Assembly: GCF_021916785.1 (NCBI RefSeq)
Contig: NZ_JAKCFC010000008.1
Location: 124,001 to 188,000 of the forward strand
Source of the DNA: Mycolicibacterium lacusdiani
GTDB lineage: Bacteria; Actinomycetota; Actinomycetes; Mycobacteriales; Mycobacteriaceae
DNA length: 64,000 bases
Reading direction: 5' to 3'
In this document: piece by piece, positions 26,642 through 34,955 of the stretch
Layout of the letters: the number at the start of each line of letters is the position of its first letter
How positions within the stretch are numbered: the first letter of the stretch is position 1
Translations under genes and position numbers: made by a program
The notes under the pieces: generated by a model
The model's input: the letters and a program-made list of their open reading frames with translations, nothing else
Databases searched by the model: none
Told to the model about the DNA's origin: nothing

Positions 26642-28006
26642 CTAGAGCCCGGCGCCGGGATTCAGGATGTCGTCAGGGTCGAGCGCAACCTTTATGCGGC
26701 GGTTGAGTTCCATCGCCTCGGGGCCCAGGTAGCCGGCCAGCCAGGGCCGCTTCAATCGGCCGACGCCGTGCTCGCCGGTGATGGTTCCGCCCAAACCGAC
26801 TGCCAAGTCCATGATCTCGCCGAACGCCGTGTGCGCGCGTTCGGTCATCGCGGCGTCGGACGGGTCGAACACGACCAGCGGGTGGGTGTTGCCGTCGCCG
26901 GCGTGGGCGATCACCGAGATCATCAGCCCGTGCTGCTCGGCGAGCTTCTCGACCCCGCTCACCAGTTCGGCCAGTGCGGGTAGCGGCACGCCGACGTCCT
27001 CGAGCAGTAAAGAGCCCTTGGCCTCGACCGCGGGGATCGCGTAGCGACGGGCCGCCACGAACGCCTCGCCCTCGTCGGGGTCGGCGGTGGTGAACACCTC
27101 CGTCGCGCCGTGCTCGGTGAACACCGACGCCATGTACTCGGTGTCCTCGACGCCTGCGGGCCCGCGGTCGTCGGAGGCGGCGACCATCATCGCCGCGGCG
27201 TTGCGGTCCAGTCCCATCTTGAGCTTGTCCTCGACCGCGTTGATCGCGACGGCGTCCATGAACTCGAGCATCGACGGCCGGATGCGTCCGGTGATCTCGA
27301 CGACGGCGTCCGCGGCGGCGGCGACGGAGTCGAACGACGCCACGACCGTGCAGCCGCGGTGTTGGGCGGGAAGCAGTTTCAGCGTCGCCTCGGTGACGAT
27401 GCCGAGCGTGCCCTCGCTGCCGACGAACAGCTTCACCAGGCTCAGCCCTGCGACGTCCTTCAGGCGGGGACCGCCGAGGCGGACCGCGGTGCCGTCGGCC
27501 AGCACCACCTGGACGCCGAGCACGTAGTCGGTCGTCACGCCGTACTTCACGCAGCACAGCCCGCCCGCGTTCGTGGCGATGTTCCCGCCGATGCTGCAGA
27601 TTTCGTAGGACGACGGGTCCGGCGGGTACCAGAGGCCGTACTCGGCGACCGCCTTCTTGACCTCGGCGTTGAACAGGCCCGGCTGGGTGACGGCGGTGCG
27701 GGTCACGGGGTCGATGGCGATGTCCCGCATCAGTTCCGTCGATAGCACCAGGCCACCGTCGAGCGCCGTCGCGCCGCCCGACAGCCCGGTCCCGGCGCCG
27801 CGCGGGACCACGGGCACGTGGTGCGCCGTCGCCCACCGCATGACGGTCTGCACCTCCTCGGTGCGACGGGGTCGCACGACCGCCAGCGGTGTCCCCGCGT
27901 CGGGGTCGGCGGCGCGATCCTGACGGTACGACCCCAGGATGTCGGGATCGGTGACGACGGTGCCGTCTGGCAGTTCGGCGATCAAGGCGCTCAGCGCTGA
28001 GTCCAT
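26642..28006 (-). CDS. FAD-linked oxidase, glycolate/D-lactate dehydrogenase type (Rv1257c-like)
   Basis: A 454-residue flavoenzyme of the VAO/PCMH fold. The FAD site reads VPRGAGTGLSGGATALDGGLVLS, SIGGNIATNAGGLCCVKYG and LFVGSEGTLGIVTEATLKLLP. The C-terminal domain has VIAHAGDGNTHPLVVFD and ITGEHGVGRLKRPWLAGYLG. Reaction: oxidation of a D-2-hydroxy acid with electrons passed to an unknown acceptor. ATG 28004-28006 was chosen over an upstream GTG that lies in a gene remnant; it begins MDSALSALIAELPDG as in the family and gives the length of Rv1257c. Confidence 0.92.
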   Translation of the reverse strand: MDSALSALIAELPDGTVVTDPDILGSYRQDRAADPDAGTPLAVVRPRRTEEVQTVMRWATAHHVPVVPRGAGTGLSGGATALDGGLVLSTELMRDIAIDPVTRTAVTQPGLFNAEVKKAVAEYGLWYPPDPSSYEICSIGGNIATNAGGLCCVKYGVTTDYVLGVQVVLADGTAVRLGGPRLKDVAGLSLVKLFVGSEGTLGIVTEATLKLLPAQHRGCTVVASFDSVAAAADAVVEITGRIRPSMLEFMDAVAINAVEDKLKMGLDRNAAAMMVAASDDRGPAGVEDTEYMASVFTEHGATEVFTTADPDEGEAFVAARRYAIPAVEAKGSLLLEDVGVPLPALAELVSGVEKLAEQHGLMISVIAHAGDGNTHPLVVFDPSDAAMTERAHTAFGEIMDLAVGLGGTITGEHGVGRLKRPWLAGYLGPEAMELNRRIKVALDPDDILNPGAGL

Positions 28007-28022
28007 CACCCGATCGTAGGCG

Positions 28023-28227
28023 TCATGCCGAGAGCGCCGCGTCGAACTGCGCACCGTCGACACCCAGTGGCGCGGACCGAACTCGGTGCGGTGCACCTCG
28101 AACCCGAAGCCCGGCAGCGCGGCGAACGTCGCATCGGCATCCAGGGCGACGATGGCGTCGGGGTCGCGGGCAGCCCACGCCTCGACGTAGCGTCGTAGAG
28201 CTGAGCCAGTGACGTCGGCGCGCTCAC
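28023..28227 (-). pseudogene. Possible frameshifted gene remnant
   Basis: Between the DUF3237 gene and the FAD dehydrogenase, one minus-strand frame reads like protein: LRRYVEAWAARDPDAIVAL, then DADATFAALPGFGFEV. It resembles the start of SnoaL/NTF2-like proteins. It has no start codon and runs on into the dehydrogenase frame. A neighbouring frame supplies a natural-looking end, SAPLGVDGAQFDAALSA followed by TGA at 28023-28025. One frameshift near 28080-28095 would join the two. Alternatively this is chance coding-like bias. Confidence 0.3.
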
Positions 28228-28703
28228 AGGACCGCGAACCCGCGATAGTGCACCTCCGACAACGACACCTGATTGATCGCGACCGTGTGCACGGCGTTGA
28301 TCCAGCGGTACCGCTCGTCGTCGGTGTCGAACAACGGGCTGGATCGGGCGACCATCTCGTCGTGGCGGATCAGTTCGCCCGCGGCGTACCGGGCTGCCGC
28401 CTCCGGTCCCATCCGAACGCGGCCGGTGTTCGTGACGTGGACGTATGCGCCGTCGTCGGTGCGGAGTGTGCCCCGCACGTCGAGCCGGGCGACGCGGTCG
28501 GTGCCGAACAGGATCCAGTCGCCCCCGCCCGGCAGGATGTCACCTGCGATGCGCGGGCCCTCGCACCGCCCATGTCGCACGACGTAGGTGAAGCGGGTGC
28601 CCACGGGTGTCTCGAAGATCTGCACCGGGTCGAAGGCGATCCGGATGTCGAGCAGGTGCTCGAAGGCGGGGCTCGCGTCGATGTCGACGAGATCGGTTGT
28701 CAT
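28224..28703 (-). CDS. DUF3237 domain protein
   Basis: A 159-residue protein of unknown function that fills most of a DUF3237 domain: FEHLLDIRIAFDPVQIFETPVGTRFTYVV at the N-terminus in two strands, then GGGDWILFGTDRVARLDVRGTLRTDDGA and a C-terminal AVHTVAINQVSLSEVHYRGFAVL. Such proteins often sit beside aromatic or ketone catabolic genes, but none is adjacent here. It is divergent from the HxlR regulator, which may control it through operators in the 214-base gap. A TTTCACAGT stretch precedes the ATG, with only weak ribosome-binding complementarity. Confidence 0.8.
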   Translation of the reverse strand: MTTDLVDIDASPAFEHLLDIRIAFDPVQIFETPVGTRFTYVVRHGRCEGPRIAGDILPGGGDWILFGTDRVARLDVRGTLRTDDGAYVHVTNTGRVRMGPEAAARYAAGELIRHDEMVARSSPLFDTDDERYRWINAVHTVAINQVSLSEVHYRGFAVL

Positions 28704-28859
28704 GGCTGACCTTTCACAGTGGGCGGATGGCGGACGTCATCGATGGTGCGAGGCGGGCCGGGTCGGGCACGTCGAGCCGGCGTCGGTGACGTCGATGCGC
28801 CGCAGCATCAGCGGCGAGGGAGAAGGTTGGTAGGTGCCATGCGCGACGCTAACTCGTGA

Positions 28860-28896
28860 TACTTGGAAAAAACAAGTACTCGGTTGGATTATCCAA
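28860..28896. promoter_or_regulatory. Two inverted repeats before the HxlR gene
   Basis: TACTTG-N7-CAAGTA at 28860-28878 and TTGGAT-T-ATCCAA at 28884-28896 lie side by side. They are AT-rich in an otherwise GC-rich region. The second could serve as the -35 region of a promoter whose -10 is TAACAT (28905-28910), 7 bases from the GTG start. Autoregulation by the HxlR protein is likely. Confidence 0.55.
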
Positions 28897-28917
28897 TCGG
28901 CGGCTAACATCGGGGAC

Positions 28918-29571
28918 GTGGCGTCCCGTTCCTATGGTCAGCACTGCGCCGTCGCGAAGAGCCTCGACCTCGTCGGCGACCGCTGGACGCTGCTCGTCGT
29001 CCGGGAATTGCTCGACGGGCCACGCCGCTACGGCGACCTGCTCACTGCCCTCACGCCGATCGCCACCGACATGCTGGCGAGCCGGCTGCGCGATCTCGAG
29101 GCAAACGGTCTGGTGTGCAAGCGCGCGATGCCCCGGCCCGCGACCGGCGCCACCTACGAACTCACCGACGACGGACTCGCACTCGAGGACGTCGTGCACG
29201 CCTACGCCCGGTGGGGACGCCACCTGATGAGCCGCCGGGCCGCCAGCGACGTCGTCCGGCCCGAATGGCTGGTGCGCGCCGTGCGGGCCTACGTGCTCGA
29301 CGATCGCAGCGGGCCCCCGGTCACCTTCCGGCTCGACATGCCCGAGGGTAGCGTCACGATCCGTATCGATGCCGACGGGGTCGACACCGTCGACGACGAC
29401 GCACCGGTCGACGTCACCCTCAGCGGTCACGTCGAAACCCTGGCCACGGCAATGGATCCGGCGCAGGTGGCCGATCTGGTGGCGGCCGGGCGGCTGCGGA
29501 TCGATGGCGACCCGGACGCCACCCGCAGGCTGGCGTCGATGTTCGCCCCACCCCGGCGCAGGGCGGGTTAG
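28918..29571 (+). CDS. HxlR-family transcriptional regulator with SCP2-like C-terminus
   Basis: A 217-residue regulator. The N-terminal winged helix reads CAVAKSLDLVGDRWTLLVVRELLDGPRRYGDLL in the HxlR pattern, with the single conserved cysteine at residue 9 (YGQHC) that can act as a redox or electrophile sensor. From about residue 120 a sterol-carrier-like domain follows (GSVTIRIDADGVD, DVTLSGHVETLATAMDPAQ), a pairing seen in other actinobacterial HxlR proteins. The GTG at 28918 was chosen over an ATG 28 codons upstream because the operators and -10 box lie between them; the message would be leaderless. Its stop overlaps that of the convergent tap gene. Confidence 0.85.
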   Translation: MASRSYGQHCAVAKSLDLVGDRWTLLVVRELLDGPRRYGDLLTALTPIATDMLASRLRDLEANGLVCKRAMPRPATGATYELTDDGLALEDVVHAYARWGRHLMSRRAASDVVRPEWLVRAVRAYVLDDRSGPPVTFRLDMPEGSVTIRIDADGVDTVDDDAPVDVTLSGHVETLATAMDPAQVADLVAAGRLRIDGDPDATRRLASMFAPPRRRAG

Positions 29572-30785
29572 GCCCGGTCGAGTTCGCGCAGCGCAGGCAG
29601 GAACAGCGCCGCGAGACCCAGCACCAGCATCGGGATCGACAGCGCGAGGAACGTCACGTGCAGCCCCGCGGTGTCGGCGAGCGGACCCGCGACGATCAGG
29701 CCCAGCGGCCCGGCCGCGTAGGCCAGCGAGCCCATCACGCCGACCACCCGGCCGCGCAGGTGCGGCGGCGCCTGGGTTTGCATGACGTAGTTGTAGATCG
29801 GCGCGATCGGGCCGTAGACCAGACCGACGATCGCCGACAGCACCAGGATTACCGGCAGCGGCGGCAGGAACGCGATCACCGTCATCGCCACGCCGAGCAC
29901 GAGCAGCGCGACGAGCATGACCGTCCGCCGCTTGGCGTACTTGGACAGCACGGCGTAACCGAGCGCGCCGATGACGCCACCGATCGCGAGCGACATCAAC
30001 ACCCAACCCAGCTGTGCCGGCTCGTCCTTGTCGGTGAAGTACTTCGGGAACAGCACGCTCTCCATCGGCATGTAGAGACCCGTCGCCGTCAGGTCGACGA
30101 CGGCCAGCGTGCGCAGGACGCGGTTGCGCCACACGAACCGCAGGCCCTCGACGATGCCCGCCCAGACCTGGGGCAGCTCGTCGCGGTTCGGCGTGCCTGC
30201 ACCCTCGAGGCGCAGCACGGCGATGGCCGCGATCGACAGCACGAACGCGCCCGCCGTCACCCACATCGTGTCGATGCCACCCACGGTGGCGATCAGGAGG
30301 CCGCCGATACCCGGGCCGACGATGTAGGACAGGTTGAAGATGGCCTCGTACGCGCTGTTCGACCGGTCGAGCGTCCAGCCCGCCCGTTGCGCGGCCTCGG
30401 GCAGCATGGTCTCGCGCGCCGTCATCCCGGCCGGATCGAAGAAGGCCCCGAGCGCGGCCAGCCCGGCCAGCACTGCCACGTTGATCGCGTCGACGCCGAA
30501 TACCAGGGCGATCACCGGCACCGCAGCGACCGACAACGCCGACAGCAGGTCGGAGATCATCGACACCACGCGCCTGCCGAGGTAGTCGACCGCCGCACCC
30601 GCGATCAGCGTTGCGACCAGCAGCGGCAGCGTGCCCGCCATCGCCACGATCGAGGCCTCGACCGCAGAACCGTTGCGCTGCAACACCAGCCACGGGAATG
30701 CCACCAGCGAGATGCCGTTGCCCGCTCCGGCGGTGAGCGCTGCGAAGAAGATCAGGTACAGCGGCCCGTACTTGGTGTTGATCAT
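29568..30785 (-). CDS. tap: Tap-type MFS multidrug efflux pump
   Basis: An inner-membrane proton-coupled exporter, 405 residues and 12 helices. Tap (Rv1258c) exports tetracycline and aminoglycosides at low level and is induced through WhiB7 in other mycobacteria. Near-identical stretches to my recollection of Tap include GISLVAFPWLVLQRNGSA, GIDTMWVTAGAF, MPMESVLFPKYFTD and YAAGPLGLIVAGPLADTAGLH. I chose ATG 30783-30785, beginning MINTKYGPLYL, over an ORF start 30 codons upstream. Divergent from udgB, as in M. tuberculosis. Confidence 0.92.
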   Translation of the reverse strand: MINTKYGPLYLIFFAALTAGAGNGISLVAFPWLVLQRNGSAVEASIVAMAGTLPLLVATLIAGAAVDYLGRRVVSMISDLLSALSVAAVPVIALVFGVDAINVAVLAGLAALGAFFDPAGMTARETMLPEAAQRAGWTLDRSNSAYEAIFNLSYIVGPGIGGLLIATVGGIDTMWVTAGAFVLSIAAIAVLRLEGAGTPNRDELPQVWAGIVEGLRFVWRNRVLRTLAVVDLTATGLYMPMESVLFPKYFTDKDEPAQLGWVLMSLAIGGVIGALGYAVLSKYAKRRTVMLVALLVLGVAMTVIAFLPPLPVILVLSAIVGLVYGPIAPIYNYVMQTQAPPHLRGRVVGVMGSLAYAAGPLGLIVAGPLADTAGLHVTFLALSIPMLVLGLAALFLPALRELDRA

Positions 30786-30860
30786 GGATATCGCGGCTGA
30801 ATGTAGCAGCGGGGGAGTCCCGGTAGCGACGGGTTTTCGCGCCGCGGGCACAGTGGTGGT

Positions 30861-31682
30861 GTGCTGCTGCCCCATCCCCGCACGGGCGAGATGTTCGCCT
30901 CACCGGTCCCGCCAGGCGTCGGCTGGCCGGGGGATCCGGCCAGGCCGGACACCCGGGTGGCGAAGACCCCTGCAGGCGTGCGGGCGATGGCGAAGCGGAT
31001 GACCGACGTGGCCGACGTGGACGCCGCGGTCAGCGTCTGCCGGGCCTGCCCACGGCTGGTCAGGTGGCGCGAGGACGTCGCGCTGGCCAAGCGCCGCTCG
31101 TATGCGACCGAGCCCTACTGGGGCCGCCCGGCGCCCGGGTTCGGTTCGGCCACGCCGTCGGTCCTGCTGCTCGGTCTGGCCCCGGCCGCGCACGGCGCCA
31201 ACCGGACGGGCCGGGTGTTCACCGGCGACCGCAGCGGTGACTTCCTGTTCGCGGCAATGCACCGCGCGGGCCTGGCCACGTCAGCGGTGAGCGTCGATGC
31301 CGCCGACGGCCTCGAACTCGTCGACACCCGGGTGGTCGCGGCCGTGCGGTGCGCTCCGCCCGACAACGCGCCGACGCCCGAGGAGCGCGCGGCCTGCGCG
31401 CCGTGGCTCGACGCCGAATGGCGTCTGATCGCGCCCACCGTGCGGGTGATCGTCGTGCTGGGCGGCTTCGCCTGGCGCGGCGCGCTCGACATGCTGCGCA
31501 CCGCTGGCGTGAAGGTGCCCAGCCCGCTGCCGAAGTTCGGCCACCTCGCGGCCGCGCGCATCGGCGACGTCACGCTGCTCGGCTGCTACCACCCCAGCCA
31601 GCAGAACACCTTCACCGGCCGGCTCACCCCCGCGATGCTCGACGAGGTGTTCGTCACGGCCAAGACCCTCGCCAACGCGTGA
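30861..31682 (+). CDS. udgB: Type 5 uracil-DNA glycosylase UdgB
   Basis: A DNA-repair enzyme that removes uracil, and in this family also hypoxanthine and ethenocytosine, from double-stranded DNA. The 273 residues carry an iron-sulfur cluster site formed by Cys residues in VCRACPRL, VRCAPP and AACAPW. Active-site motifs are GLAPAAHGANRTGRVFTGDRSGDFL and the C-terminal GCYHPSQQNTFTGRLT. The start is the GTG at 30861. It matches Rv1259. The stop codon overlaps the first base pairs of the 49-base palindromic repeat, which may act as its terminator. Confidence 0.95.
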   Translation: MLLPHPRTGEMFASPVPPGVGWPGDPARPDTRVAKTPAGVRAMAKRMTDVADVDAAVSVCRACPRLVRWREDVALAKRRSYATEPYWGRPAPGFGSATPSVLLLGLAPAAHGANRTGRVFTGDRSGDFLFAAMHRAGLATSAVSVDAADGLELVDTRVVAAVRCAPPDNAPTPEERAACAPWLDAEWRLIAPTVRVIVVLGGFAWRGALDMLRTAGVKVPSPLPKFGHLAAARIGDVTLLGCYHPSQQNTFTGRLTPAMLDEVFVTAKTLANA

Positions 31683-31729
31683 TTTCGGCGCGCTTTCCCG
31701 CGCTCACCGCGGGCGAACGCGCCCAAATC
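31681..31729. repeat. 49-base palindromic repeat, copy 1
   Basis: An imperfect inverted repeat starting GATTTCGGCGCGCTT and ending in CGCGCCCAAATC, 43/49 identical to the copy at 38252-38300. Three mismatches interrupt the 15-base arms. It begins in the udgB stop codon. Confidence 0.75.
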
Positions 31730-31778
31730 GCTGAGAAATGTGGGGAACGGACCGGCCGCCGAACGCGTTGAACCACTA

Positions 31779-32831
31779 ATGCGACTCTCGGTACTCGACC
31801 TCGTTCCCGTCCGTAGCGACCAGACCACGTCGGACGCCCTGGCCGCCACCGTCGGCGTGGCGAAGAAGGCCGACGACCTCGGCTACACCCGCTATTGGCT
31901 GGCCGAACACCACAACATGCCCGCCGTCGCGGCGACCAGCCCGCCGGTGCTCATCGCCTACCTCGCCGCGCAGACGGCCCGCATCCGGCTCGGCTCGGGC
32001 GGCGTGATGCTGCCCAACCACGCGCCGCTCGCGGTCGCCGAGCAGTTCGCGCTGCTGGAGGCTGCCGCGCCGGGTCGCATCGACCTGGGGATCGGGCGCG
32101 CGCCGGGCAGCGACCCCGTCACCTCGATGATGCTGCGCGGCCCCGCGGGCCGCACCGACGAGGACGTCCAGAAGTTCCCGCAGTACCTCGACGACGTCAC
32201 CGCACTGATGGGCGCGCATGGCGTCGGAGTGTCCATGCAGGGCCGCAACCTGATGGACCAGAACTACGTGCTCAAGGCGACGCCGGCGGCCACCAGCGAG
32301 CCGCGGCTGTGGCTGCTGGGGTCGTCGCTGTACTCCGCGCACCTGGCCGCCGCCAAGGGTCTGCCGTACGTGTTCGCCCACCACTTCGCGGGGCAGGGCA
32401 CCGAGGAGGCGCTCGCCGTCTACCGCGAGGAGTTCCGGCCCAGCGAGAACCTCGAGCAGCCCACCACCTTCATGACGGTCAACGCCTCCGTCGCGGGCAC
32501 CCGCGAAGAGGCCGAGGATCTGATGCTGCCGAATCTGCACATGATGGCGCTGCTGCGCACCGGTCAGCCGCTGCGCGCGCTCGACCTCGTCGAGGACGCC
32601 CGCGAGATCGGGCTGACGCCGCAGCAGCGGGCCGTGGTCGAATCGGGTCGTCGCCAGGCCATCGTGGGCAATCCCGCCGAGGCGGCCGAGCGGGTGCGCG
32701 GGATCGCCGAGCACTTCGGCGTCGACGAGGTCATGGTCAACCCGGTGGCCTCGGCCTATCGCGGCGTCGACCCGGCCACCGCGCCCGCCCGTGAGGACAC
32801 GCTCGAACTGCTCGCCAAGGAACTGTTCTAG
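31779..32831 (+). CDS. Luciferase-like flavin monooxygenase, MsnO8 group
   Basis: A TIM-barrel flavoprotein of 350 residues using FMN (or F420 in some relatives); substrate unknown. Family motifs are LSVLDLVPVRSDQT at the N-terminus, YTRYWLAEHHNMPAVAATSP, IRLGSGGVMLPNHAPLAVAEQFALLEA and GRIDLGIGRAPGSDP. The C-terminus carries IVGNPAEAAERVRGIAEHFGVDEVMV. ATG 31779 was preferred over an ORF start 13 codons upstream since the family starts with a strand reading MRLSVLDL. It stands where M. tuberculosis has a different flavoprotein, Rv1260. Confidence 0.9.
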   Translation: MRLSVLDLVPVRSDQTTSDALAATVGVAKKADDLGYTRYWLAEHHNMPAVAATSPPVLIAYLAAQTARIRLGSGGVMLPNHAPLAVAEQFALLEAAAPGRIDLGIGRAPGSDPVTSMMLRGPAGRTDEDVQKFPQYLDDVTALMGAHGVGVSMQGRNLMDQNYVLKATPAATSEPRLWLLGSSLYSAHLAAAKGLPYVFAHHFAGQGTEEALAVYREEFRPSENLEQPTTFMTVNASVAGTREEAEDLMLPNLHMMALLRTGQPLRALDLVEDAREIGLTPQQRAVVESGRRQAIVGNPAEAAERVRGIAEHFGVDEVMVNPVASAYRGVDPATAPAREDTLELLAKELF

Positions 32832-32834
32832 CCG

Positions 32835-33284
32835 TCAGCTCGGCGTCAGCGCGATGATCGGAATGGTCCGGCTCGTCCGCTTCTGGTAGCCCTCGTAGCG
32901 GTGGGAGTTGTTCTCGTTGACCACCTTCCACAGCCGCGCGTAGTCCGGATCGTCGTCGCTGATGATTCGAGCCGTCGCGGGCATGCGCTTGGCGCCGACG
33001 TTGATCTCCACCTTCGGCTCGGCCTTGACGTTGAAGTACCAGCCCGGCGCCTTCCGATCGCCGCCGTTCGAGGCGACGACGAGGTACGCGTCGCCGTCGC
33101 GGGCGTAGCTCAGCGTGTTGGTGCGCGCGATGCCGGTCTTGGCTCCGACCGTGTGCAGCAGCAGCGACGGCGGTGCCCCGGGAATGCGGTGGCCGATCCT
33201 GCCGTCGGTCTTGCGGTAGATCGCGTCGTGCACGCGCAGCAGCGGAATGCCGAGGTAGCGCTCCCACAGGGGCATGTCAGTCAT
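32835..33284 (-). CDS. Deazaflavin (F420)-dependent nitroreductase family protein
   Basis: A 149-residue split beta-barrel protein of the DDN/Rv1261c type, expected to use the deazaflavin cofactor F420 in hydride transfer. Key stretches are LLLHTVGAKTGIARTNTLSY (phosphate/F420 contact region), YLVVASNGGDRKAPGWYFNVKAEPKVEI and a C-terminal YEGYQKRTSRTIPIIALTP. The ATG at 33282-33284 gives MTDMPLWERY. It is followed by the convergent luciferase-like gene and preceded by the HIT gene on the same strand, the Rv1262c-Rv1261c order. Confidence 0.92.
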   Translation of the reverse strand: MTDMPLWERYLGIPLLRVHDAIYRKTDGRIGHRIPGAPPSLLLHTVGAKTGIARTNTLSYARDGDAYLVVASNGGDRKAPGWYFNVKAEPKVEINVGAKRMPATARIISDDDPDYARLWKVVNENNSHRYEGYQKRTSRTIPIIALTPS

Positions 33285-33309
33285 GTCAGCCAGTGTGGCA
33301 GGCGCGCCG

Positions 33310-33735
33310 TCAGTCCGGCAGCCCCGCGAGAGCGTCGCGCAGGATGCGGCCGGTCGCCTCGCGGTCGGGGTCGCGGCGCACCACCAGGCCCTTGGCGAAC
33401 GACAGCTTGTCGCCGCTGTGCCGGGGCGCCACGTGCAGGTGGATGTGGAACACGCTCTGGAACGCGGCCTTGCCGTCGTTGATGGCGATGTTGTTGCCGT
33501 CGGCCTGCAGCTCCGACACCCGGGCCGCGAGGCCGATGCGCTGCCCGATGCGGACCAGGTCGGCGAGCGTCTCGGCCGGTGTGTCGGTGAGGTCGACGGT
33601 GTGACGCTTGGGCACCACCAGCGTGTGTCCGCGCACGATGGGGCGGATGTCGAGGAACGCGAGGTAGTCGTCGTCCTCGTAGACCCGGATGCCGGGCGCC
33701 TCGCCGGAGACGATGGCGCAGAACACGCATGACAT
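33310..33735 (-). CDS. HIT family nucleotide hydrolase
   Basis: A 141-residue histidine-triad protein, probably cleaving nucleoside phosphoramidates or similar AMP/ADP conjugates. The start MSCVFCAIV has a CxxC pair often used for zinc. The core reads DIRPIVRGHTLVVPKRH, and the triad is FHIHLHVAPRH (HxHxHxx). ATG 33733-33735 was chosen over an ORF start 25 codons upstream because the family begins at CVFC. It matches Rv1262c and lies 25 bases before the F420-type reductase start, probably co-transcribed. Confidence 0.93.
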   Translation of the reverse strand: MSCVFCAIVSGEAPGIRVYEDDDYLAFLDIRPIVRGHTLVVPKRHTVDLTDTPAETLADLVRIGQRIGLAARVSELQADGNNIAINDGKAAFQSVFHIHLHVAPRHSGDKLSFAKGLVVRRDPDREATGRILRDALAGLPD

Positions 33736-33757
33736 CCCGACACCGTAGCGAGTGGGG

Positions 33758-34225
33758 TCAGACGTTCTCCTCCGCCCACGCGGCGAGCCTGCGGTCGCGC
33801 TCGGCGGCATCGACCTCCTCGACGCGCGTCATCACGGCCCAGCGCTGCCCGAACGGGTCGACGATCGACGCGAACCGGTCGCCGGTGACGAACGTCTGAA
33901 TTGGCTCGCGCACCGTGGCACCCGCGGCCTGGGCCTTCTCGACGACCGCGTCCGCGTCGGTGCAATAGAACACGATCGAGTGGGTGACCGAATCCGTGCG
34001 TTCGACGGCCGCGAGGCCGTAGTCGGGGTTCGGGTCCGACAGCTGCAGGCGCCCGTGCGGAAACTCGAGTTCGGCGTGCGCCACCGTGCCGTTCGAGCCG
34101 TCCATCTTCTCGAGCACCGTCGCGCCGAACACCGAGACGTAGAAGTCGATGGCTTCGGCTGCGTCGTCGACGACGAGGAACGGGGTGAGGCTGGTGTAGC
34201 CGTGGGGGATCGGTTCGACACTCAT
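33758..34225 (-). CDS. VOC/glyoxalase-fold protein (PhnB-like)
   Basis: A 155-residue protein of the vicinal oxygen chelate superfamily. Two beta-alpha-beta-beta-beta units can be seen: YTSLTPFLVVDDAAEAIDFYVSVFGATVLEKM, then SIVFYCTDADAVVEKAQAAGATVREPIQTFVTGDRFASIVDPFGQRWAVMT. This is the pattern of PhnB-like members often encoded by stress or resistance loci; the substrate cannot be inferred. ATG 34223-34225 was chosen over an upstream ORF start. It is divergent from the TetR gene, and the palindromic operator lies between, so this gene may also be in that regulon. Confidence 0.85.
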   Translation of the reverse strand: MSVEPIPHGYTSLTPFLVVDDAAEAIDFYVSVFGATVLEKMDGSNGTVAHAELEFPHGRLQLSDPNPDYGLAAVERTDSVTHSIVFYCTDADAVVEKAQAAGATVREPIQTFVTGDRFASIVDPFGQRWAVMTRVEEVDAAERDRRLAAWAEENV

Positions 34226-34293
34226 GCCGCGAGCCTTCCGCCGGCCCGGGTGCGCGGGCTTGGAAAAACGCGTCAGGCGCCGACGTGCTAACG

Positions 34294-34317
34294 TGTCTGT
34301 AACGATCCTTACAGACA
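34294..34317. promoter_or_regulatory. 24-base TetR-type operator
   Basis: TGTCTGTAA-N6-TTACAGACA, a perfect 9-base inverted repeat with a 6-base centre. It sits 8 bases before the TetR ATG and 69 bases from the divergent VOC gene start. A possible -10 box (TAACGT, 34289-34294) touches its left edge. Confidence 0.8.
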
Positions 34318-34325
34318 GGAATGCC

Positions 34326-34955
34326 ATGGCGGCGTCGATGACCAAGCGTCAGCAGCAGGGGCAGAGTTCCCGCGAACTCATCCTCGACGCCACCGAGCAA
34401 CTGATGGCTACCCGCGGCTATGCGGGCACGTCGATCAGTGACATCCGGTCCGCCTGCGGGCTGCCAGCGAGTTCCATCTATTGGCACTTCGGCTCGAAGG
34501 AAGGCGTCCTGGCCGCGGTCATGGAGCGCGGTGCCGACCGGTTCTTCGCCGCAATCCCCGGCCACGGCGCCGACGGGCCGGATCCGGTGGACGTCGCGGC
34601 TCAACTCGCCGCCACCGCAGGGCTTCTCGCTCAACACCCGGACTTCCTCCGGCTGTTCTTCGTACTCTCGCTCGAACGCAGCGACGACCCTGCGGTCACC
34701 GCGGTCGTGCGCCGGGTGCGTGACACCGCCATCGCGGGTTTCCGCGCCGTGATCGCCTCCTTGATGCCCGACGACGCCCCACCGGCGCGGGCTGACGAGG
34801 TGGTCGACGAACTCACGGCTCTGGCCGTCGCGCTGTCGGACGGCGTGTTCTTCGCCGATCACCTCGAACCCGATTCGACCGACGTCGACCGGATGTACCG
34901 GCGGCTGTTCCAGGCCGTCACCGCACTCATTCCGATCCTGCTGGAGGGACCATGA
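34326..34955 (+). CDS. TetR-family regulator of the SDR cassette
   Basis: A 209-residue repressor. The DNA-binding domain reads ELILDATEQLMATRGYAGTSISDIRSACGLPASSIYWHFGSKEGVLAAVMERG, a textbook TetR helix-turn-helix near residues 18-65. The C-terminal domain resembles the TetR_C_11 type. The ATG at 34326 follows ACAGGA. An ORF start 34 codons upstream would run through the operator and is rejected. Its stop overlaps the SDR start by 4 bases (ATGA), so regulator and reductase form one unit controlled by the 24-base palindrome. Confidence 0.9.
   Translation: MAASMTKRQQQGQSSRELILDATEQLMATRGYAGTSISDIRSACGLPASSIYWHFGSKEGVLAAVMERGADRFFAAIPGHGADGPDPVDVAAQLAATAGLLAQHPDFLRLFFVLSLERSDDPAVTAVVRRVRDTAIAGFRAVIASLMPDDAPPARADEVVDELTALAVALSDGVFFADHLEPDSTDVDRMYRRLFQAVTALIPILLEGP

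Noticed and set aside
30786..30860. WhiB7-type promoter before tap
   Set aside because: Tap genes are WhiB7 targets elsewhere, and GAAAA and TACATT can be picked out on the minus strand, but the spacing and AT-rich element are too weak to claim.
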